In this document: one piece after another, positions 47,278 to 56,762 of the stretch
How positions within the stretch are numbered: position 1 is the first letter of the stretch
Layout: each line of letters starts with the position of its first letter
Origin: Solibacillus sp. FSL H8-0538
Lineage (GTDB): Bacteria > Bacillota > Bacilli > Bacillales_A > Planococcaceae
Length of the DNA: 64,000 nt
Reading direction: 5' to 3'
Assembly: GCF_038003525.1 (NCBI RefSeq)
Contig: NZ_JBBOPI010000001.1
Coordinates: 983,001 to 1,047,000, forward strand
The notes under the pieces: model-generated
Seen by the model: the letters and a program-made list of their open reading frames with translations, nothing else
Databases searched by the model: none
Told to the model about the DNA's origin: nothing
Translations under genes and position numbers: made by a program

Positions 47278-48057
47278 ATGAATTTATTAACAAAAACTCG
47301 TAAAATTAATGCGATGCTTCAAGCATCTGCTGGAAAGCCAGTTAACTTTAAGGAAATGGCTGATACATTAGGTGATATTATCGAAAGTAATGTTTTTATC
47401 GTTAGTCGTAAAGGTAAGCTTTTAGGCTTATCAATTCACCAACAAATCGAAAACGATCGTATAAAAAAAATGTTTGAAGAGCGTCGATTCCCTGAAGAAT
47501 ACACACACAATTTATTCAACATCTTTGAAACATCTCAAAACCTTGGGATTGATAGTGATTACACAGCATTCCCGATTGAAAATAAAGACCTTTTCAAAAA
47601 TGGATTAACTACTATCGTACCAATTATTGGTGGCGGCGAGCGTTTAGGTACATTAATTCTTGCACGTATTAACGATCAATTTGAAGATGATGATTTAATC
47701 CTAGCTGAATACGGTGCAACGGTTGTCGGTATGGAAATTTTACGTGAAAAATCAGAAGAAATCGAAGAAGAAGCTCGTTCAAAAGCTGTTGTACAAATGG
47801 CGATTAACTCGTTATCTTATTCAGAGCTTGAAGCAATCGAGCACATCTTCGAAGAATTAGATGGTAACGAAGGGTTATTAGTTGCTTCTAAAATTGCTGA
47901 CCGCGTAGGAATTACTCGTTCTGTAATCGTAAATGCATTACGTAAATTAGAATCTGCGGGCGTTATCGAGTCCCGCTCATTAGGTATGAAAGGTACTTAT
48001 ATTAAAGTACTTAATGATAAGTTTTTAAACGCTTTAGCTGAGATTAAAATGAAATAA
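47278..48057 (+). CDS. codY: GTP/branched-chain-amino-acid sensing repressor CodY
   Basis: This global nutritional regulator binds isoleucine/valine/leucine and GTP. The N-terminal GAF domain (about 1-155) begins [13 protein letters not shown]. The C-terminal winged helix-turn-helix ([21 protein letters not shown], about 204-224) is nearly identical to other Firmicutes. The 259 residues equal the B. subtilis length. TAGGAGGAA is the SD. An 85-nt gap after hslU may hold its own promoter, but I saw no convincing boxes. A strong terminator follows. Confidence 0.97.
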   Translation: MNLLTKTRKINAMLQASAGKPVNFKEMADTLGDIIESNVFIVSRKGKLLGLSIHQQIENDRIKKMFEERRFPEEYTHNLFNIFETSQNLGIDSDYTAFPIENKDLFKNGLTTIVPIIGGGERLGTLILARINDQFEDDDLILAEYGATVVGMEILREKSEEIEEEARSKAVVQMAINSLSYSELEAIEHIFEELDGNEGLLVASKIADRVGITRSVIVNALRKLESAGVIESRSLGMKGTYIKVLNDKFLNALAEIKMK

Positions 48058-48070
48058 TCTTTGTTTTTTC

Positions 48071-48101
48071 AAAGGGTCCATCGAAATGATGGACCCTTTT
48101 T
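48071..48101 (+). terminator. Terminator after codY
   Basis: A perfect 12-bp stem, AAAGGGTCCATC/GATGGACCCTTT, with a GAAAT loop, is followed by T. It ends the xerC-hslVU-codY operon. Confidence 0.96.
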
Positions 48102-48103
48102 GG

Positions 48104-48184
48104 TGGATAAGAAAGTATAACTTTCCCATCCACATAAGGAAGGACATCAACTCGCCCTATTTTGGACGAGTTGTGTCTTTTTTG
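48104..48184 (+). repeat. Two-hairpin intergenic repeat, copy C
   Basis: Hairpin 1 is GTGGAT/ATCCAC with inner GAAAGT/ACTTTC. The ATAA linker follows. Hairpin 2 is CAACTCG/CGAGTTG flanked by GACA/TGTC and contains the shared CCTATTTTGG. The arm bases differ from copy A in a compensatory way. It lies directly after the codY terminator. Confidence 0.78.
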
Positions 48185-48476
48185 TAATAAAATGTTAAAT
48201 ATTAACAAGGGAGAAATTTGTATTTTAATAATACTTTTATAGTAATCATTCTATTTTAGCTAGGAAGATTGCTGATTTTTTCGGTCGTATTATGTCGAAT
48301 GAGGGTGCAAAATATACAAATGTGAAAAATCCCAAAAAAATCCTTGGAAAAATAGTGCGTATAGACTATTAAAAAGCGACAAAAGACGATAGACACTAGG
48401 AATTAACTTATTTACAATTAAATTATTGAATATGAAATTATGTTTATACAATTGTTAATTAAATGGGGTGAAAGGT
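48185..48476 (+). promoter_or_regulatory. Upstream region of the fla/che operon
   Basis: TTGGAA (48344-48349) and TATTAA (48367-48372) have 17-nt spacing and could be the sigma-A promoter of the operon. GACGATAG (48385-48392) resembles a sigma-D -10, but no TAAA stands at the required 15-nt distance. The rest is AT-rich with no gene seen. Confidence 0.42.
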
Positions 48477-48869
48477 TTGGATTTTTTTGGTGGAACGATT
48501 AGTAGCCTGGAAAATGGACTTTCCTATGCAACGTTAAAAAATAAAACTATTGCACAAAATATCGCAAATGTTGATACACCTAATTATAAAGCGAAAGATG
48601 TAAGTTTTAAGGCAATGTTAAATGATGCACAGCAAGCAACAATTGCGGCCAATCGAAATGATCAAAGACATTATGATTTTACGTTCAGTGAATCAACACC
48701 AGGTGTATATAGTTACGACAATTTTAGAACGCGTCATAATGGTAATGGAGTTAATATGGACACAGAGCAAGCGAGCTTAGCTGAAAACACGATTTACTAT
48801 AATGCATTAATTGAACGTGTCAGTGGAAAATTAAATTCATTAAATACTGTAATTAAAGGAGGGAGATAA
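48477..48869 (+). CDS. flgB: Flagellar basal-body rod protein FlgB
   Basis: This is a proximal rod subunit. The N-terminal flagellar rod signature reads QNIANVDTPNYKAKDVSF. The C-terminal amphipathic helix is ALIERVSGKLNSLNTVIKG. TTG 48477 is taken as start because GGGGTGA ends about 5 nt upstream; an in-frame GTG at 48468 lies inside that SD. This gives 130 residues. It is the first gene of the long fla/che operon. Confidence 0.94.
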   Translation: MDFFGGTISSLENGLSYATLKNKTIAQNIANVDTPNYKAKDVSFKAMLNDAQQATIAANRNDQRHYDFTFSESTPGVYSYDNFRTRHNGNGVNMDTEQASLAENTIYYNALIERVSGKLNSLNTVIKGGR

Positions 48870-48871
48870 CG

Positions 48872-49336
48872 TTGTCAATTTTTCATAGTATGAATACGAC
48901 TGCGTCTGCTTTAACTGCCCAGCGTTTAAGAATGGATGTTATTTCTTCAAATATGGCCAATGTTGATACGACACGTGCCAAACAAGTAAATGGTGAATGG
49001 GAACCGTATCGTAAAAAATCAGTAACGCTAACTTCTCAAGAAGGTCAGTTTTCAAACTTTTTAAATGTTGCGATGGGCAAAACAACTAAACAAGGGGCGG
49101 GGAATGGTGTGAAGGTTACTGAAATTAAAGAAGATACCGAAACACCATTTAAGCTTGTTTATGACCCTACGCACCCTGATGCAAATGAAGAAGGCTATGT
49201 GCAAACATCCAATGTGGATTTATTAAAAGAAATGGTCGACTTAATTTCTGCTACGCGTTCATATGAAGCAAATGTAACCGTTTTTAATGCAAATAAATCG
49301 ATGCTAACAAAAGCATTAGAGATTGGGAAAGGATGA
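48872..49336 (+). CDS. flgC: Flagellar basal-body rod protein FlgC
   Basis: This is a rod subunit next to FlgB. It has the N-terminal motif ISSNMANVDTTRAKQVNGEWEPY, the middle segment GVKVTEIKED, and the C-terminal rod/hook signature NVDLLKEMVDLISATRSYEAN. The start codon is TTG with GGAGGGAG upstream. The 154 residues are near the 150 of B. subtilis FlgC. It is 2 nt after flgB and 6 nt before fliE. Confidence 0.95.
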   Translation: MSIFHSMNTTASALTAQRLRMDVISSNMANVDTTRAKQVNGEWEPYRKKSVTLTSQEGQFSNFLNVAMGKTTKQGAGNGVKVTEIKEDTETPFKLVYDPTHPDANEEGYVQTSNVDLLKEMVDLISATRSYEANVTVFNANKSMLTKALEIGKG

Positions 49337-49342
49337 TAATTA

Positions 49343-49654
49343 ATGGCAATTAATTCAGTATCGTTTATGGCACCTACACAAATAGTGAATGAAACGAATA
49401 AAGTACATACTTCTGTTACGTCTGCTGAGGCACAACAAACATTTGCAAATACGCTAAAAGATGCGATTGCTGGTGTTAACAGTCAACAAATTCAATCAGA
49501 CACAATGACAGAAAAATTGATTAATGGTGGAGATGTTGATTTACACGAAGTAATGATTGCTTCTCAAAAAGCAAGCATTACATTGAACGCAACAATGGAA
49601 GTTCGTAATAAGGCAGTAGAGGCCTACCAAGAAATTATGCGCATGTCTGTATAA
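49343..49654 (+). CDS. fliE: Flagellar hook-basal body protein FliE
   Basis: It joins the MS ring to the rod. The C-terminal helical part shows the FliE signature DLHEVMIASQKASITLNATMEVRNKAVEAYQEIM-type block (split: VMIASQKASITLN and KAVEAYQEIMRM). The N-terminal 40 residues are low in conservation. The 103 residues match the family. It is followed by fliF after 58 nt. Confidence 0.93.
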   Translation: MAINSVSFMAPTQIVNETNKVHTSVTSAEAQQTFANTLKDAIAGVNSQQIQSDTMTEKLINGGDVDLHEVMIASQKASITLNATMEVRNKAVEAYQEIMRMSV

Positions 49655-49712
49655 TTATTGTAAAAGCGGATCGTAAATTGTTGGGGCATTCACTATAACC
49701 GGAGGATTCATA

Positions 49713-51314
49713 ATGAATGAACGACTGACAAAAGTAAAAACTGACTCCACGAGATTTTGGACGAGTCGTACGAAAAATCAAAAAGGTGCGCTAATTGGAA
49801 CGTTAGTAGCTATTATAGCCCTTGCTGGAGCACTCACATATTTTTCAACGCGTACAACGATGGTCCCTCTGTTCACAGAATTATCATCTAGTGAGGTTGG
49901 AAAAATAGCGGAAGTATTAACTGCACAAGGCGTAACCTATGAAATTGCGCCAGGCGGTACAAATATTCTAGTTCCAGAAGAGCAAGTGGATGCATTAACA
50001 GTATCGCTCGCATCACAAGGATATCCTGAGACGGGCGGAATTAATAACTCATTCTTTACAACGAATGCAGGCTTTGGGATGACTGATAATGAGTTTAACG
50101 TCATCAAGAAAGCGGCGACAGAAACAGAAATATCCAATTTAATTAAAATGGTTGACGGTGTTAAAGATGCGAAAGTTTTAATTTCTATGCCTGAAGAAGG
50201 GCTATTTGTAGCAAGTGCAAATGAAGAATCATCTGTTGCAGTTATGTTAACGACTGAGGCGGGTTACAAATTTTCAGATGAACAAATTAAAACACTTTAT
50301 AGCTTGATATCTAAAAGTATTCCAAATTTAAGTACTGAGAATATTGAAATTTCAAATCAATTTGCTGAGTATTTTGATTTAAATTCAGCGGAATCAAACG
50401 GCAATTCAATCGGTACAGTGGAAGGACAAATGCAAGTAAAGAAAACAATTGAACGTGATCTTCAACGTCAAGTACAGGAAATGCTTGCAACATTAATGGG
50501 TGACGATAAAGTCGTAGTATCAGTTACAACCGATATTGACTTTAAACAAGAAAATCGTGAAGAAAATCTCGTAACAGCGGTAGATGAAGAGAATATGTCA
50601 GGGATAGAAATTAGCGCACAGCGTATTACTGAAACATATTCAGGCAATGCCGGAGCAGTAGCAGAGGGCACACCAGAAGCCGGAAATGTCACAGATAATT
50701 TTACTGATTATGCAGAAGGTACAACAGGTAATGGCGATTACGAGCGTGTAGAAGAAACAATTAACAATGATGTGAACCGCATTCGTCGTGAAATTCAAGA
50801 AAGCCCATATAAAATTCGTAACCTTGGCATTCAAGTAATGGTTGAGCCACCAAAACCAGATGATGCAACATCGTTATCCGAAAATGTGCGCGGTGACATC
50901 GAACAAATTCTAGCGACGATTGTTCGTACGACAATTGACCAAGAGGCCGCGGGTTCTTTAACAGAAGAAGATATTAACAATAAAATCGTAGTTTCGGTAC
51001 AACCTTTTTATGGTAAAGATGTTGTTGATGATAACACTAAGCCAGTCATTCCTTGGTGGGTTTGGGTAGTGGGGGGTATTTTAGTTGCTGCAATCGCGCT
51101 ATTAGTATTCTTCATACTGCGTTCACGTAAACGTAAGCAACAAGAAGAAGAATTAGAAATACTAGAAAGACAACAAGAGTTAATTGATGTAGAAGATATA
51201 TCAGAAGAAAAAGAAACTGAAGCGACAGTACGCCGTAAGCAATTAGAGAAGATGGCGAAAGAAAAGCCAGAAGATTTTGCGAAACTATTGCGTAGTTGGA
51301 TTGCTGAAGACTAA
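49713..51314 (+). CDS. fliF: Flagellar MS-ring protein FliF
   Basis: It forms the membrane ring on which the motor is built. One membrane helix near residues 24-44 and a second near 445-470 flank a large external part with YscJ/FliF ring-building motifs (LSSSEVGKIAEVL, VKDAKVLISMPEE). The cytosolic tail, which binds FliG, ends in MAKEKPEDFAKLLRSWIAED, split here as KEKPEDFAKLL. The 533 residues match B. subtilis (536). SD is CCGGAGG. Confidence 0.96.
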   Translation: MNERLTKVKTDSTRFWTSRTKNQKGALIGTLVAIIALAGALTYFSTRTTMVPLFTELSSSEVGKIAEVLTAQGVTYEIAPGGTNILVPEEQVDALTVSLASQGYPETGGINNSFFTTNAGFGMTDNEFNVIKKAATETEISNLIKMVDGVKDAKVLISMPEEGLFVASANEESSVAVMLTTEAGYKFSDEQIKTLYSLISKSIPNLSTENIEISNQFAEYFDLNSAESNGNSIGTVEGQMQVKKTIERDLQRQVQEMLATLMGDDKVVVSVTTDIDFKQENREENLVTAVDEENMSGIEISAQRITETYSGNAGAVAEGTPEAGNVTDNFTDYAEGTTGNGDYERVEETINNDVNRIRREIQESPYKIRNLGIQVMVEPPKPDDATSLSENVRGDIEQILATIVRTTIDQEAAGSLTEEDINNKIVVSVQPFYGKDVVDDNTKPVIPWWVWVVGGILVAAIALLVFFILRSRKRKQQEEELEILERQQELIDVEDISEEKETEATVRRKQLEKMAKEKPEDFAKLLRSWIAED

Positions 51315-51328
51315 TAGGAGGTTCAGCT

Positions 51329-52342
51329 GTGTCCAAGAAAGACAAAGAACTATCAGGAAAGCAAAAGGCTGCTTTGCTGTTAATTTCTCTAGGACCAGAA
51401 GTTTCGGCTTCTGTTTATAAGCACTTAAGTGAAGAAGAAATTGAACGTCTAACGTTAGAAATTTCTAGTGTTAAAAAAGTTGAGTCGAATGTAAAGGAAG
51501 ACATAATTGAAGAATTCCATCAAATCGCACTTGCGCAAGATTATATAACACAGGGCGGTATCGGCTACGCGAAAACCGTATTGGAAAAAGCGCTTGGACT
51601 AGATCAAGCACAAGCGATATTAAATCGTCTAACATCTTCTTTGCAAGTTCGTCCATTCGATTTTGCGCGTAAAGCAGATCCATCACAAATTTTCAACTTT
51701 ATTCAAAATGAACATCCGCAAACGATTGCATTAATTCTGTCATATTTAGAGCCAGGACAGGCGGGTGTCATTCTATCTTCATTACCACAAGAGGTACAAG
51801 CTGATATCGCAAAGCGTATTGCGGTTATGGATTCTACATCACCGGAAGTTATTAGCGAAATCGAATCAGTATTAGAACGTAAACTATCTTCTACAGTAAC
51901 GCAAGATTACACTGAAACAGGTGGCGTAGATGCAGTCGTTGAAGTACTGAATGGCGTTGACCGTCAAACGGAAAAAACGATTCTCGATGCACTCGAAATT
52001 CAAGATCCCGAGCTTGCAGAAGAAATTAAAAAACGCATGTTCGTATTCGAGGATATTGTTACACTCGACAATCGTTCAATTCAGCGTGTTATTCGTGACT
52101 GTGAAAACGAAGACTTATTGCTTTCAATGAAAGTATCTTCGGATGAAGTAAAAGATATCATTTTCCGTAATATGTCGCAGCGTATGGCGGATACATTCCG
52201 TGAAGAAATGGAAATTATGGGACCTGTTCGACTGCGTGACGTGGAAGAAGCACAATCACGTATAGTAGCTGTAATTCGCCGTCTTGAAGATGCAGGTGAG
52301 ATTATTATTGCACGTGGTGGAGGAGATGACGTAATTGTCTAG
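51329..52342 (+). CDS. fliG: Flagellar motor switch protein FliG
   Basis: This is the rotor protein interacting with MotA. It starts with GTG. The N-terminal domain (KQKAALLLISLGPEVSASVYKHL), the middle domain with the EHPQTIALIL motif, and the C-terminal torque domain carrying charged residues (NMSQRMADTFREEMEIMGPVR) are complete. The length of 337 is normal. AGGAGGTT is the SD. Its end overlaps the fliH TTG start by 8 nt. Confidence 0.96.
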   Translation: MSKKDKELSGKQKAALLLISLGPEVSASVYKHLSEEEIERLTLEISSVKKVESNVKEDIIEEFHQIALAQDYITQGGIGYAKTVLEKALGLDQAQAILNRLTSSLQVRPFDFARKADPSQIFNFIQNEHPQTIALILSYLEPGQAGVILSSLPQEVQADIAKRIAVMDSTSPEVISEIESVLERKLSSTVTQDYTETGGVDAVVEVLNGVDRQTEKTILDALEIQDPELAEEIKKRMFVFEDIVTLDNRSIQRVIRDCENEDLLLSMKVSSDEVKDIIFRNMSQRMADTFREEMEIMGPVRLRDVEEAQSRIVAVIRRLEDAGEIIIARGGGDDVIV

Positions 52343-53126
52343 AATCATCCGTTCAACAAATGCAAAACCTACTGAGGCGAATTCAATCGAAATTAAAATT
52401 CGTAATATGTTTGAGCCGGAAAGTTTTGTGGAGGAGCTAGTAGATACTCCTGCTCACCCACAGCTGACGATGGAGGACATATTCGAGGAGCGCACACAGT
52501 TACTTGCACATGCGCAGCAAGAAATTGATGAAGAGCGCCATAAGTTTGATCAATTTCGAAATGAGCAATTGCTAGCCATTGAAGCACTAAAGCAAACATG
52601 GGAAGAAGAAAGATTAGTTCTTCAGCAGCAAGCTTACGAAGAGGGCTTTGGACAAGGCTACGAAGAGGGGATTCAAAAGGCCAATGCGGATATGGCTGAA
52701 TCATTAAGAGTGGCAAATGAAACAATAAACCAAGCAAATGTAAATGCGGAAAAATATATCGAAGCACAAGAACAAGTGATACTGGAACTTGGACTAAAAA
52801 CAGCGGAGCGCATTTTAGGTGCAACGCTAGAACGTGATGATGAGTTATATGCTTCGATTATAAAGCGCGGATTAAAAGAAGCGCGAGAAATGAAAGAAGT
52901 TAAAGTATATGTGTCTCCCAAATACTACGGTGTGTTAACGAAAAATCATGATGAACTAGCGGAAATGTTCCCGCCAGATGTTCCATTTATGATTTTTGTA
53001 AATGAAGATTTAGAGGATACAGAAAGCTATATTGAAACAAATCATGGACGTATTGTTGTGTCAATTGATGAGCAACTTCATGAATTACGATTAAAATTAC
53101 ATGAAATTTTAGATAGCAAGGAATGA
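52335..53126 (+). CDS. fliH: Flagellar export apparatus stator FliH
   Basis: It regulates and anchors the FliI ATPase. A long helical N-terminal half rich in Gln/Glu contains the GxxxG-like repeat YEEGFGQGYEEGIQKA. The C-terminal domain (LGLKTAERILGATLE, RIVVSIDEQLHELRLKL) is the FliH/HrpE signature. TTG 52335 follows GGAGGAGATGA within fliG. The 263 residues are normal. It lies 5 nt before fliI. Confidence 0.9.
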   Translation: MSRIIRSTNAKPTEANSIEIKIRNMFEPESFVEELVDTPAHPQLTMEDIFEERTQLLAHAQQEIDEERHKFDQFRNEQLLAIEALKQTWEEERLVLQQQAYEEGFGQGYEEGIQKANADMAESLRVANETINQANVNAEKYIEAQEQVILELGLKTAERILGATLERDDELYASIIKRGLKEAREMKEVKVYVSPKYYGVLTKNHDELAEMFPPDVPFMIFVNEDLEDTESYIETNHGRIVVSIDEQLHELRLKLHEILDSKE

Positions 53127-53131
53127 TACGG

Positions 53132-54460
53132 ATGAAAACGGCTCAATTAATTGAACAGATTCCAACTATTAATACATTTAAAAAGTTTGGTAAAGTGACA
53201 AGAGTAGTCGGTTTAATGATTGAGTCTCAAGGTCCGGATAGTTCGATTGGCGATGTATGTAAAATACATGTCCATTCCCCTAAAAATGGTCATCAAATTA
53301 TTTTGGCAGAGGTTGTAGGATTTAAAGATGAAATCGTTGTACTCATGCCATTTTCTTCATTACGAGAGATTTCAATTGGCTGCTTAGTCGAGGGAACGGG
53401 TATGCCACTAGAGGTAAAGGTTGGCCCGGAACTAATCGGGAAGGTACTAGATTCTATGGGGAACCCGTACGATGGCTACTCACTACCACGGGGATTAACT
53501 ACCGTTCAAACCGAACAGGATCCACCAAATCCACTAACTCGTCCACCTATTAATGAAACACTAGAGGTTGGTGTAAAAGCAATTGACGGTATGCTGACAG
53601 TAGGAACTGGACAGCGTGTCGGCATTTTTGCAGGTTCAGGGGTTGGGAAGAGTACGTTACTTGGGATGATTGCCCGCAATACAAAGGCAGATCTAAATGT
53701 CATTGCACTTGTAGGAGAGCGTGGTCGTGAAGTTCGTGAGTTTATAGAACGCGATTTAGGGCCTGAAGGATTAAGTCGTTCGATTGTTGTTGCAGCAACG
53801 AGCGATCAACCCGCATTAATGCGTATTAAAGCCGCATTCACAGCGACTGCCATCGCAGAATATTTTAGGGACCGTGGATTAAATGTTATGCTAATGATGG
53901 ATTCTGTGACACGTGTCGCAATGGCTCAGCGTGAGATTGGGTTAGCTGTTGGTGAGCCACCAGCGACAAGAGGTTATACGCCTTCTGTTTTTGCAATTTT
54001 GCCTAAATTATTGGAGCGTTCAGGTACGAACTTAAAGGGAACAATTACTGCTTTTTATACCGTACTTGTAGATGGAGACGACATGAATGAGCCAATTGCA
54101 GATGCAGTACGAGGAATACTAGATGGTCATATCGTACTCGATCGAAATTTAGCGAATAAAGGACAATATCCAGCAATCAATGTTTTAAAGAGTGTCAGTC
54201 GTTTAATGAATCATATTTCTGAACCAGAGCATGTGAATGCAGCATCACGATTACGCGAACTTTACTATACATACTCAAAATCTGAGGATTTAATCAATAT
54301 CGGTGCCTATAAACGTGGGACATCGAGAGAAATAGACGAAGCTATACATTATGAGCCATTAATTACAGCGTTTTTAAAGCAAGGCTATAAAGATAAAGTT
54401 TCCCTACAGCAAACGGTAAATGAGTTAGTTGCATTATCGAATGGTGGTGCGAAATCATGA
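53132..54460 (+). CDS. fliI: Flagellar export ATPase FliI
   Basis: This F1-beta-like ATPase energises substrate delivery to the export gate. Walker A GSGVGKST is at 168-175, Walker B is in LMMDSVTR, and the family block PPATRGYTPSVFAILP follows. ATG 53132 is preferred because AAGGAA lies 8 nt upstream; the in-frame ATG at 53123 overlaps that SD. This gives 442 residues. It overlaps fliJ by 4 nt. Confidence 0.96.
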   Translation: MKTAQLIEQIPTINTFKKFGKVTRVVGLMIESQGPDSSIGDVCKIHVHSPKNGHQIILAEVVGFKDEIVVLMPFSSLREISIGCLVEGTGMPLEVKVGPELIGKVLDSMGNPYDGYSLPRGLTTVQTEQDPPNPLTRPPINETLEVGVKAIDGMLTVGTGQRVGIFAGSGVGKSTLLGMIARNTKADLNVIALVGERGREVREFIERDLGPEGLSRSIVVAATSDQPALMRIKAAFTATAIAEYFRDRGLNVMLMMDSVTRVAMAQREIGLAVGEPPATRGYTPSVFAILPKLLERSGTNLKGTITAFYTVLVDGDDMNEPIADAVRGILDGHIVLDRNLANKGQYPAINVLKSVSRLMNHISEPEHVNAASRLRELYYTYSKSEDLINIGAYKRGTSREIDEAIHYEPLITAFLKQGYKDKVSLQQTVNELVALSNGGAKS

Positions 54461-54906
54461 TTACGTACACATATCGTTTTGAAAAAATATTAGTCATACG
54501 CGAGCAAGAGAAATCCGAATCGGAAATTGCTTATAAAGAATCAGTACGTGTGTTTGAAGAAATTGCGACAAAGCTCTATGAATTATTAAAGAAAAAAGAA
54601 GATTTAATAGAGTACCAACAAGAGAGGCTAAAGATTGGTTCGTCTATAGATGAAATTAATCATTATGCACGATTTATCGATAGTATGGAGAAAACGATTG
54701 TGGATGTTCAGCAAAAAGTTGTGCAGGCACGAGCAAAAATGACTTGGCAAGAGCAAAAATTATTAGAAAAAAACTTGGAAGTGCGTAAATTTGAAAAAAT
54801 GCGGGAAAAAGACTTCGAGGTATACAAGGAAGAACAAGAACGCATAGAAGCGATCCGACTTGATGAGCTTTCTTCACTTGCGTACAACAAGAGGGAAATC
54901 AGGTGA
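54457..54906 (+). CDS. fliJ: Flagellar export coiled-coil protein FliJ
   Basis: This 149-residue, almost entirely helical protein sits in the FliI ring centre. The N-terminal segment TYRFEKILVIREQEKSESE and heptad-rich body (EQKLLEKNLEVRKFEKMREKD) are typical. It overlaps fliI by 4 nt and ends 4 nt before the MotE-like gene. Sequence conservation is low in this family, so position supports the call. Confidence 0.88.
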   Translation: MITYTYRFEKILVIREQEKSESEIAYKESVRVFEEIATKLYELLKKKEDLIEYQQERLKIGSSIDEINHYARFIDSMEKTIVDVQQKVVQARAKMTWQEQKLLEKNLEVRKFEKMREKDFEVYKEEQERIEAIRLDELSSLAYNKREIR

Positions 54907-54910
54907 TTTC

Positions 54911-55510
54911 ATGGCAAAAAAAGATGTAGAAAATATTGAAATAGAAGTGGAAGAAAAGTCTCCAGGCTTTTTCAAAAAAATATTGTATTTGTTTTTAATT
55001 CCACTCATGTTTACAATTGCGATTTTGCTAATTGTGGCGACTTTCACAAATACGAATGTGTTCCAAATGGCTAAAAATGCGACCGATTCCATACCATTCC
55101 TTTCCTCAAAAGAAGAAGAGATTGAGGAAAATAGTTCATTGAGCGATGAGAAGGTCGTGCAGCTACAAGCGGAGATTCAAGAAAAAGAAGCGGAGATTAC
55201 ACAACTTCAAACAAAAATTGATGCGGCTGCGACGGAGAAAGATGAATTATTAGTTGAACAAGAACGTTTATTATTTGAAATTGAAAAGTTGAAACGTGAT
55301 CAGCAAGCAACCCAAAAGGAATTTGGTGAAATCTTATCCACATTTGAAAAGATGTCTGCAAAAACAGCAGCACCGATATTAGTACAAATGAGCGACACAG
55401 AAGCGCTTCGTATTTTATCTAATATGAAGCCGGATACGCTATCAGCAATCTTTACAAAAATGTCTCCGGCCGATGCAGCACGTTATACAGAGTTATTAGC
55501 TCAGCAATAG
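54911..55510 (+). CDS. ylxF: YlxF/MotE-type membrane coiled-coil flagellar protein
   Basis: This 199-residue protein holds the ylxF position between fliJ and fliK. A cytosolic acidic start leads to one membrane helix (ILYLFLIPLMFTIAILLIVA). A long external coiled coil (about 75-145, EIQEKEAEITQLQTKID) follows, then a MotE/MgtE-N-like C-terminal domain (LRILSNMKPDTLSAIFTKM). MotE proteins chaperone stator assembly in other bacteria; the exact role here is inferred. ATG 54911 has CAGGTGA upstream; the longer frame starts within fliJ without an SD. Confidence 0.85.
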   Translation: MAKKDVENIEIEVEEKSPGFFKKILYLFLIPLMFTIAILLIVATFTNTNVFQMAKNATDSIPFLSSKEEEIEENSSLSDEKVVQLQAEIQEKEAEITQLQTKIDAAATEKDELLVEQERLLFEIEKLKRDQQATQKEFGEILSTFEKMSAKTAAPILVQMSDTEALRILSNMKPDTLSAIFTKMSPADAARYTELLAQQ

Positions 55511-55532
55511 CGTAGTAAAAGGAGGTGAAATA

Positions 55533-56759
55533 ATGAATATCGCAATGTTACAAACAACGTCAAAAGCATTGTCAGCACAAACAAACACACAACAAACTAC
55601 TGCTACTGGCAAAAGCAATGAATTCGGTTCAGTCTTTAGTCAGATTATGTCTACTACAAACAAGCCAACTACAACAGAGTCTACAACAGCACCAGTAACA
55701 CTGGAGGGCGTAGAAGTCGTTCTAGCTACGGATTCACTGGAAGAGCTACTGGATACGTTAGGTATTCCAACGGATGAAAATATGTTATTTGCTTTTGTCG
55801 GCGAGGGCGAGCAGCCTGTTGCCATCGATCAAATGTTAACACTTGAAGATTTAACAGCAGCACTTGGCATGACCGAAGAAGAACTAACGGCAATCGTGCA
55901 AAAGCTTATAGGTGAAGAGACTCCAATTACAGACGTATGGTCAATCATTGAGCAAGCGCCAGCAATTCTTACGGAAATTGTTGCAGTATTACAAGGGAAT
56001 CAACAAAATGTGACACCTAAGGAAGCGCAGCAAATTGTTCAGTTTTTAAAACTCGCTGAATTACTAGGCTCCAAAACCGACACCATGTATCAGCAAGAAG
56101 TTCAATTGTCTCAGTTGAAAGAGACGCTTCAAAATGCGCTCACACAAGTTCAGCAATCGACAGCTCAGCAGGAAGCGCCAAAACCGGTATTCCAACAAGT
56201 AATTCAGCAAGTTGTACCGCAAACGGCACAACAAACAGTTAAGCAAGAAACGGATTTAACACAAACAACTGCAGTACAGCAGCAAACAATGACGCAAACT
56301 AAAACAGTTACAATTACGCTGCCTGCTGAAAAGCCAGCACAATCTGAGGCGCTACTGAAGGAAATTCAAGCAATCATTAATCGGAGCCAATTGTCCGGGC
56401 AACAAGGGAATATGAAGCTTTTGCTAAAGTTATATCCAGAAAATCTGGGACAAATTCGTATTGAGTTAATTCAAAAAGATGGCATTTTAACGGCGCGTTT
56501 ACTAGCATCTACAGCCTTAGGTAAGGACTTACTAGATAGCAATTTAAATCAATTAAAATCGGCCTTTGTCGCACAAAACATCCAAATGGAGCGCATTGAC
56601 ATTTCACAGTCCCTACAAGATACAGAACGCAATACGCGCGATCAAAGCTTATTTAGTAACTTCTTTAAGCAGCAAGCAAAAGAAGAAGAAAAAGATCATG
56701 AGGATGACGAAGAGGGTGAATCATTGTCGTTTAGTGAACTATTAAATGAGGAGGTGTAA
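55533..56759 (+). CDS. fliK: Flagellar hook-length control protein FliK
   Basis: This secreted ruler switches export from hook to filament substrates. The N-terminal half is Thr/Gln-rich and low in complexity. The C-terminal Flg_hook domain (about 275-370) contains LLLKLYPENLGQIRIELIQK and LKSAFVAQNIQMERIDIS. An acidic tail ends the 408 residues. GGAGGTGAAA is the SD. It is followed after 3 nt by flgD. A second FliK-like protein is encoded at 34701. Confidence 0.92.
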   Translation: MNIAMLQTTSKALSAQTNTQQTTATGKSNEFGSVFSQIMSTTNKPTTTESTTAPVTLEGVEVVLATDSLEELLDTLGIPTDENMLFAFVGEGEQPVAIDQMLTLEDLTAALGMTEEELTAIVQKLIGEETPITDVWSIIEQAPAILTEIVAVLQGNQQNVTPKEAQQIVQFLKLAELLGSKTDTMYQQEVQLSQLKETLQNALTQVQQSTAQQEAPKPVFQQVIQQVVPQTAQQTVKQETDLTQTTAVQQQTMTQTKTVTITLPAEKPAQSEALLKEIQAIINRSQLSGQQGNMKLLLKLYPENLGQIRIELIQKDGILTARLLASTALGKDLLDSNLNQLKSAFVAQNIQMERIDISQSLQDTERNTRDQSLFSNFFKQQAKEEEKDHEDDEEGESLSFSELLNEEV

Positions 56760-56762
56760 CGA

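Noticed and set aside
48385-48392. Sigma-D-like -10 (GACGATAG) before flgB
   Set aside because: No TAAA-type -35 at 14-16 nt; kept only as a note in the upstream-region entry.
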